This document shows, piece by piece, positions 60,501 to 64,000 of a DNA stretch of 64,000 nucleotides. Every line of letters starts with the position of its first letter. The first letter of the stretch is position 1. The position numbers and the translations under genes are program-made. The stretch is from Apostichopus japonicus (taxonomy: Eukaryota > Echinodermata > Holothuroidea > Aspidochirotida > Stichopodidae): positions 1,585,714-1,649,713 of the forward strand of contig NC_092567.1 of NCBI RefSeq assembly GCF_037975245.1, in the 5' to 3' direction. Under the pieces are notes generated by a model that made no database searches, was not told the origin of the DNA, and worked only from the letters and a program-made list of their open reading frames with translations.

Positions 60501-63072
60501 TTAATTAAAATAATGCTACAGTTGGTTTTAGTGTACACATTTTTAATCCAAATACGAAATTTGTTGGGGGTATCATAATTAATGTTATTGATCTTATCAA
60601 ATATGTAGGTAACTTTCTTGCTTAAAATACCTTCATTTTCAGGGAATGCTTCATCCCAATATTGCATTCTAAACTGAAATGCAGAATGGGTGAATTGCTA
60701 TATTGCTACTGTACGTACTGTACATACCAGTGCTAAATTGTATAGCAGTTTTTGTACACAAGAAACATCTACTTATTATAAGAGACAAAGTGCAGAACCT
60801 TCAAATATGCTACGTACACAAATGTATGAACTGAATTATTTCCTTGAGTTGGTAACACAAATTTAAGAGGTTGTAATAGTTTGATCAATTGGAAGCTTAG
60901 TTTGAGTAAATACTCTGTTGATTTTAGGAAGCAACCGCCAACTGATTGCAAAAATAAGGCACTTAAAGTGCTGCTGTGCAGTCACTAGTATTATGAGAAC
61001 TACAGGTACAGTATAATGTAGACAGATCTTTGTTGAAACAACTGAGATATGAGGACCCTTCAATCATATAATGTACTGTATGGTTTGACAGTAAGTGTAC
61101 AGTATGCTGAAGCAATGTGTTTGTCTTTTGTAATAATCAGCTACTGTTGTTGTCACACTGTACCTGAAATGCTGACTGGCATACTGTAGCAGATTACAGT
61201 ATAAAGCCCTTGAGACTTGCTGTACCTGGAGTCCTGGACCATGCAGTTCATAAATAAGTTTCATTGCTACTGTAATATCAAATATAATGGTATCACAATC
61301 ATGTTATAATCAATTGCATTTTCTGTAAGTCACTTTCAGAACAACAAAAAGCACTGCAGTCTGTAATTTACATTTTATGATGGTTTGTTGAAATATAGTC
61401 CTCTACTAAAATGTATGAAAAATACTCAAACTTAATATGGGTTAAGATAGCTATAAATGTTTTAGTGGAACTCTAAGGCCTGCATTCTTCAAAATCTACT
61501 ATTTTAGTCATTGTACAGTAACTCTCAATACTGTATTATATATATACAGCATTGTTTGATATAGAGATGCCCTCCTACCATATGTGCAGCACTATCTGCT
61601 CTAGTTTATAGTTCCTAAGCTGTGAATTCACTGAGCCCTGCAATCCTTCATCACAAAACAGACTGGCTTGGCATTAAACTACAGACATGCATGGCTGGCC
61701 CATTGACAATGCTTTTATGATATTATATTAAATTAGGCAGGCTGTTTGGGATACACTGTTACCAGTGTTACACAGTGAAAGGATGGATGGATAGATCTGG
61801 CTTTAACATCATCTAGACTGGCAGAGTCTTGTGGCACAGTGTGAATCATGTTACTGTATCTTGGATAGTAAACAAATTCACTACGTGCTCGACAGTCGAC
61901 ATTTTATTGCAGGGAACAGTTTGAGCTTACGATGTAAAGTTTTGGAGGCATTTTGTTTTAATGGCATTCATAAAAATGTTGTGTTCATTTATTAATTTCT
62001 CAACCAGTTAAAAAAGTTGATTGAACATCGATATCACTACGACTTGGTTGTGTGCAGGCAAGCCCTATACTGTAGAGTATAGTAATAGCAGCCCTTGTAG
62101 ACTACTAACAATGAGCATGTGGACACCCCCATCTGAAGTTTAGATATAGCATCATTAAATTAAGTACCATAATAAACAGATTTAACAGTTGTAACCACTT
62201 TAAGTCGAGTTTCGCGATAGTAAAATTCATCAGTTAATGACAAAAGACCCCTTTAGATTTCATCTCAGAAAACAAATCCACAATCACACGATTATAGATC
62301 TGTCAATGTTCCATACACTAACAACGGTAGGATATAACTGTAATTGGTGAAAAGGAAAAATCCATTTTTATTGGGAATATTTATATTTGGTACGGAATGA
62401 CTTCAAATTTCTGGTATATCACCTACAGTTTTGTGAGAGTTTGGCTGTCAAGATTATTTGTACATATTTAGTTTGGAAGATAAGTGTGGAAATTGGGAAT
62501 AAAACCCCAAGCGGCTGATTAAATTGATGACATTTTCTTGAAAAGTCCTACTACATCACAGTCAAGTTCTAGTGTACAGTAGCACGTGGGCCATTTCTAT
62601 TGCTTTTGCTTGTTCTTTTAAGATGAACATCTGTTCTGTACATCCTGATTAAATGCATATACTTTACTGTCAACTGATAAGGTTACAGTTGTAGACATTT
62701 CCTCAATTTAACCCATTCACAGGAGACAGACATTTCAGTTCAAAGTACTATAAGACTCTGACCTTGTCAGTTAGTAGAGTACTGTACCTGTAGTACAGCA
62801 TGCATTGCTATCATTGTACAGGTACAACCAACCATCAAGGGTGTGCTAATTTTCACACTATAGATTGACTAACAATTGATTCTGCAGTAGTTTATTATAC
62901 TGTACTTAGGTATTCCTTGGTAAGTGTATATTGGCTGCAGGGGATCTACAAACAATTATTGACAGGCCTGAACATTGCAACAGGAAGATATAGTGTGTGA
63001 AAGTGTTCTTGACAAACACACTTTTATTACACACTGTAGTCAAACACATTTTTTGGCAGGTAACAAACTTGT

Positions 63073-63203
63073 GTAAAAGTAAGTTGGCCTGACGTTTCGA
63101 TCCTAGCAGGATCTTCTTTGAACAGAGGCTAAATGACAAGTAACAGTAACAGAAGGGGCAAAAACATGTACAGAATACAGACAGGTTAATGAGCAGGTTA
63201 ATG
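63073..63203 (-). mobile_element. Short Penelope-like / ribozyme-associated insertion with 15-bp target duplication
   Basis: The 15-bp direct repeat AGGTAACAAACTTGT flanks it (63058-63072 and 63204-63218). On the minus strand it carries GATCCTGCTAGGATC, then GAAACGTC, the stem II and 3' core layout of the small hammerhead ribozymes linked to Penelope-like elements. The 5' core reads CAAAGAA instead of CUGANGA, so cleavage is unlikely. Confidence 0.5.
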
Positions 63204-64000
63204 AGGTAACAAACTTGTCAGACAGAATTTAGAAAGTACTACTGTACATATTTAAGCTAATTTTTGTACCAATCTAGTTTGTGAACAGCTCACCTGGGTT
63301 TTCTTCACCAAGCTGAGCAAGGAATCAATAAAGTGGAGTCTTTCCTCCATATTTATTGTCACAGATTATAGCTTTAATACTATCTAAAGGATTAATCATA
63401 TATGTACTGTATTGTACAGATCAACCTGTCAACTGTTACTTCCATCATATGAATACTGTATGAATGAAATATTGACTAGTCAAGCTTACAAACTACATTG
63501 CTGATCAATGAATTTTACAATGGAAATGCATAAGAAATATGTGTAAAATCCACCACACAAAACATCTGGCTTTAATAATTGGCTCTGTAACTGTACACTT
63601 GAAAACTGTATCATGCAGTATTAGGTCAGAATATATGCTATGGAACTACAGATACAGTAAATATGATTTATCATTTGGTGTGCCTCTTTCACAATCAATT
63701 GCTCCATATCGTGTAACCAACCGGCTCCATGCCTATGTGGATTACTGAATAGACTACACCTTATTCAGTGACAATATTGACATAAATTAGACTTGCCACT
63801 TCAAAGTGGAAGTTCACAGCCCCAGGTAAGTAGTAATTAGTACTTTCAAATCCTGTCAATTTTAATTATATTTGAAAGATTGCAAATTCTTGTTGTTACA
63901 TTGAATGGGTAAAGGCACAGAGATTTATTACATGTATGTTCTTTGATACTGTAGGTATTCAAGATCAGCATCTTATTTCACTTGCAGAAGTTTTTATGCC

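Larger units (their letters stand above)
53127..64000 (+). other. Presumed first intron of the SBF-like gene
   Basis: No reading frame with domain content occurs here. It contains the separately listed MITE, recursive-splice candidates, nuclear-receptor repeat and ribozyme-like insertion. It is rich in TACTGTA and TACAGTA words. The last 15 bases follow a good acceptor (TTATTTCACTTGCAG, ending 63986), but the codons after it do not match an SBF exon 2. Confidence 0.45.

Noticed and set aside
63073-63203. Active hammerhead ribozyme
   Set aside because: The conserved CUGANGA part is CAAAGAA, which should abolish cleavage.
63987-64000. Second exon of the SBF-like gene at the window end
   Set aside because: The acceptor looks good, but the phase-1 reading gives KFLC, unlike the expected continuation, and only 14 bases are visible.

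Overview
This is an AT-rich, intron-rich animal genome window. Coding sequence sits in short exons with GT/AG borders, and it is crowded with DNA transposons, MITEs, minisatellites and a satellite array. The gene families present (an adhesion GPCR with C-type lectin and fibronectin III domains, a CACTA/EnSpm-type transposase, a SAMD3-like protein) and the repeat style fit a marine invertebrate, probably a deuterostome such as an echinoderm. The species cannot be proven from the sequence alone.

Region 1 (304-16456) is one very large transposon-like unit of 16.15 kb. It is bounded by perfect 35-bp terminal inverted repeats set in TA-dinucleotide runs. It carries two minus-strand genes. One is an 11-exon gene (exons between 2448 and 16104) whose splice phases all agree and which encodes 520 residues. 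It has an N-terminal SAM domain and the layout of vertebrate SAMD3. The other is a CACTA-like transposase with N-terminal C2H2 fingers (11743-14267, one frame break), lying inside intron 1 of the first gene. The unit has been invaded by at least one non-autonomous CACTA element with CACTG termini (4680-7231), two or three hAT-type MITEs and another short inverted-repeat element, all in introns or flanks.

Region 2 (16457-21826) is intergenic. It holds a degraded LINE 3' end and a foldback element.

Region 3 (about 21.8-40.3 kb, perhaps to 42.2 kb, minus strand) is an adhesion GPCR gene of at least 23 exons: C-type lectin, two FN3 domains, a Ser/Thr-rich stalk, GAIN/GPS, seven transmembrane segments and a short tail. 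Nearly all splice phases agree. Oddities are a GPS missing one matched cysteine pair, a fourfold tandem repeat of a splice donor, an intron with no AG at its 3' end, and a duplicated block that copies another donor.

Region 4 (42.2-52.9 kb) is repeat-rich: two AT-rich minisatellites, a long hairpin, a TTAA-flanked MITE, a tRNA-derived SINE and a roughly 3.15-kb satellite array of about 146-bp monomers (about 22 copies) with a 583-bp higher-order period.

Region 5 (52.9-64.0 kb) starts with a housekeeping-type promoter (NRF1-like and YY1-like motifs) and the first coding exon of a plus-strand gene whose N-terminus matches the SBF/MTMR5-MTMR13 DENN family. The remaining 10.9 kb looks like its first intron. 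It contains a textbook zero-length recursive splice site, a TTAA-flanked MITE, a nuclear-receptor-type direct repeat, a Penelope-like ribozyme-bearing insertion with 15-bp target duplications, and a strong excess of TACTGTA/TACAGTA words.
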